From assembly GCA_903871865.1 (NCBI GenBank), contig CAIQIL010000234.1, positions 1-7,737 on the forward strand: 7,737 nucleotides of DNA, in the 5' to 3' direction. Shown piece by piece: positions 5,857-7,737 of the stretch (positions are counted from its first letter, which is position 1; every line of letters begins with the position of its first letter). The notes beneath the pieces are model-generated. The model was given only the letters and a program-made list of their open reading frames with translations. It did not search any database and was not told where the DNA came from. The stretch is from an uncultured Burkholderiales bacterium. Its GTDB lineage: Bacteria; Pseudomonadota; Gammaproteobacteria; Burkholderiales; Burkholderiaceae_C. The translations under genes were made by a program, and so were the position numbers.

Positions 5857-7737
5857 ATGATGGATTCCTTCTCCGACGCCGCTTCCTGCGCACCTTCGTC
5901 CACCGCCACAGCGGCGCACTCCCGCTACGTCCAGCGCATCCGCCGCCGCTACGAGGGCGAGCTCGCCGATTTCGCCGTGGCCACGCCCGGCCTGCCGCGC
6001 AGCACCGACATCGCCGCCCTGATCGCCCGCCTGCAAGCCGGGGGCCGCGACCTGACCAGCGCCCTGCGCGTGGCCCGCCAGCTCGTCATGGAACGCCTGG
6101 CCGTGCTCGACATCGAGCAATCCGCGCCCATGCAGGACGTCACCGTGGCCATGACCGAGCTGGCCGAGGTCACGCTGGACCATGCTCTGGCCGCCGCCCA
6201 GGCCGAACTCGACCTCAAGCACGGCGCGCCGCTGAACGAACAAGGCCAGCGCATCGACTTCTGGGTCATCGGCATGGGCAAGCTCGGTGGGCGCGAGCTC
6301 AACGTCTCGTCCGACATCGACCTCATCTACGTCTATGAGGAAGACGGCCTCACCGCAGGCGTCAACGGCCAGCCCCACACCCAGGTGACGGCGCACGAGT
6401 ACTTCGCCCTGGTGGCGCGCAAGCTCAGCACCCTGATCGCCGACAACACCGAAGACGGCTTCGTCTTTCGCGTGGACCTCGCCCTGCGCCCCAACGGCAA
6501 CTCCGGCCCGCCGGTGGTCAGCATGGGCATGCTCGAAGAGTATTTCCTTGTGCAAGGCCGCGAGTGGGAGCGCTTCGCCTGGCTCAAGAGCCGCATCGTC
6601 GCGCCGCGCCACTGCATGCCCGGCGGCAGCCACCACGCCCGCGCCCTGGCCCTGCGCGACCTGGTCATGCCCTTCGTGTACCGCCGCTACCTCGACTACG
6701 GCGTCTTCGAAGGCCTGCGCCAGCTGCACCGCAAGATCCGCGACGAGGCCACGCGCCGCGCCGCCGGCCGCGCCGACCGGGCCAACGACGTCAAGCTCTC
6801 GCGCGGAGGCATCCGTGAAATCGAGTTCACCGTGCAGCTGCTGCAGGTGGTGCGCGGCGGGCAGTTCCCGGAAATCCGCACCCGCTCCACGCTCAAGGCC
6901 CTGCCTCGGCTGGTGGCGCGCGGCCTCATCCCCGCGGCCACGGCCACTCGCCTGGCCGAGTGCTACATCTTCCTGCGCCGCGTCGAGCACCGCATCCAGT
7001 TCCTCGACGACCAGCAAACGCACATGATGCCCACGCAGGATGCCGATGTGGACTGGATCGCGCGCAGCCTGGGCCTGCGGCAAGGTGACGCCGACACCGA
7101 CCAGGCGGCCCCGGCCACCGAGCGCAGCGACTGCCTCACCGTCGCCTGCCAACTGCTGCACACCCTGTGCGAAGTGCGCGAGTTCGTCGCCATGGAATTC
7201 GACGCCCTGCTGCACGATGGCCGCGAAGGTGGCAGCGGCAGCAACGGCGGTTGCAAAGGCTGCAACGGCCCCGCCCTGCCGGTGGACCACGAAGATTTCG
7301 CCGCGCGCCTGCCCGCCGAGCTGGCCCCGCACGTCACCGAGTTCGCCCGCCAGCCCAAAGTGGCCATGCTGTCGGACACCGCCAAGCTGCGCCTGGCCAA
7401 GCTGATCGGCCGCGCCACCAAGCTGGCCCTGAGCACCGCTGAAGACGCCGATGGCGACGCCTCCGAGCCCTTGGGCCTGGACGCCGTACGCCACTTCATC
7501 GACTGGCTCAACCCGCTGCTGCGCCGCGACAGCTACCTCTCGCTGCTGGCCGAGCGCCAGGAGGTGCTGCGCCGGCTGCTGCGCCTGCTGGGCCTGGCCA
7601 AGTGGCCGATGCGCTACCTGCTGCGCCACCCGGGCGTGATCGACGAACTCGCCGATCCCCGCCTGCTGGAAGGCCGCTGCGACGCCACCGCTTACCAGCG
7701 CGAGCTGGACGAGCGCCACAACGCCTGGGCGCGCGCC
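5857..7737 (+). CDS. glnE: Glutamine synthetase adenylyltransferase / adenylyl-removing enzyme, N-terminal part (cut by window edge)
   Basis: GlnE adds AMP to, and removes it from, a tyrosine of glutamine synthetase in the cytoplasm, under control of PII protein and glutamine. The frame is open for 627 codons to the right edge; full-length relatives have about 900-950 residues. The visible half is the adenylyl-removing domain. The nucleotidyltransferase motif GMGKLGGRELNVSSDIDL starts at 139, with metal-binding Asp153 and Asp155. The third acidic residue is Asp207 in FRVDLALRPNG, followed by LEEYFLVQGREWERFAWLKSR. The GlnD/GlnE-type helical region has KLSRGGIREIEF at 313-324 and RVEHRIQFLDDQQTHMMP near 382-399. 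A Gly-rich insertion with a CxxC (Cys466, Cys469) lies in the linker. The second, adenylylating motif is not reached. The start is one of two adjacent in-frame ATGs (5857, 5860); the N-terminus before the motif is about 40 residues shorter than in E. coli. It is divergent from yhdP. Confidence 0.95.
   Translation, partial: MMDSFSDAASCAPSSTATAAHSRYVQRIRRRYEGELADFAVATPGLPRSTDIAALIARLQAGGRDLTSALRVARQLVMERLAVLDIEQSAPMQDVTVAMTELAEVTLDHALAAAQAELDLKHGAPLNEQGQRIDFWVIGMGKLGGRELNVSSDIDLIYVYEEDGLTAGVNGQPHTQVTAHEYFALVARKLSTLIADNTEDGFVFRVDLALRPNGNSGPPVVSMGMLEEYFLVQGREWERFAWLKSRIVAPRHCMPGGSHHARALALRDLVMPFVYRRYLDYGVFEGLRQLHRKIRDEATRRAAGRADRANDVKLSRGGIREIEFTVQLLQVVRGGQFPEIRTRSTLKALPRLVARGLIPAATATRLAECYIFLRRVEHRIQFLDDQQTHMMPTQDADVDWIARSLGLRQGDADTDQAAPATERSDCLTVACQLLHTLCEVREFVAMEFDALLHDGREGGSGSNGGCKGCNGPALPVDHEDFAARLPAELAPHVTEFARQPKVAMLSDTAKLRLAKLIGRATKLALSTAEDADGDASEPLGLDAVRHFIDWLNPLLRRDSYLSLLAERQEVLRRLLRLLGLAKWPMRYLLRHPGVIDELADPRLLEGRCDATAYQRELDERHNAWARA

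Noticed and set aside
5707..7719. Open frame extending yhdP upstream through the intergenic region and antisense of glnE
   Set aside because: It would place the membrane anchor about 700 residues into the protein and overlaps glnE, whose identity is certain. The family starts just before the transmembrane segment.

Overview
The window is very GC-rich, with strongly G/C-biased third codon positions, and almost fully coding. The protein families and the divergent glnE/yhdP arrangement suggest a betaproteobacterium of the order Burkholderiales (Comamonadaceae or a close relative). This placement is inferred from the sequence alone; no database was searched. No mobile element, CRISPR array, rRNA or tRNA is visible.

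Layout. Three genes lie on the minus strand and read right to left. The first is a complete yhdP-type gene (AsmA-like superfamily, 1499 residues, 1207-5706). After a 41-base gap comes a complete TlpA/ResA-type thioredoxin lipoprotein gene (181 residues, 620-1165). After a further 32 bases comes a small putative lipoprotein that runs off the left edge (1-587). Same-strand order and short gaps suggest one transcription unit. On the plus strand, glnE (bifunctional glutamine synthetase adenylyltransferase/adenylyl-removing enzyme) starts at 5857 and runs off the right edge. The visible 627 residues hold the whole N-terminal adenylyl-removing half and the linker, but not the second nucleotidyltransferase motif. 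A 150-base divergent intergenic region (5707-5856) separates yhdP from glnE and is the only sizeable non-coding stretch.

How the genes may work together. The minus-strand genes look like a cell-envelope group: an inner-membrane-anchored, bridge-like YhdP protein, a membrane-tethered periplasmic thiol-disulfide protein, and a lipoprotein with two extra cysteines. YhdP itself contains no cysteine, so it cannot be a thiol substrate of its TlpA neighbour, whereas the lipoprotein could be. GlnE belongs to central nitrogen regulation and is probably only a divergent neighbour. The most interesting non-coding signal is a dyad at 5743-5758 that resembles an NtrC half-site pair with a spacer one base short; it lies inside a candidate glnE promoter. 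Nothing here is clearly a new biological system. The best leads are that dyad, the cysteine distribution in the minus-strand group, and a glycine-rich CxxC insertion in the GlnE linker.
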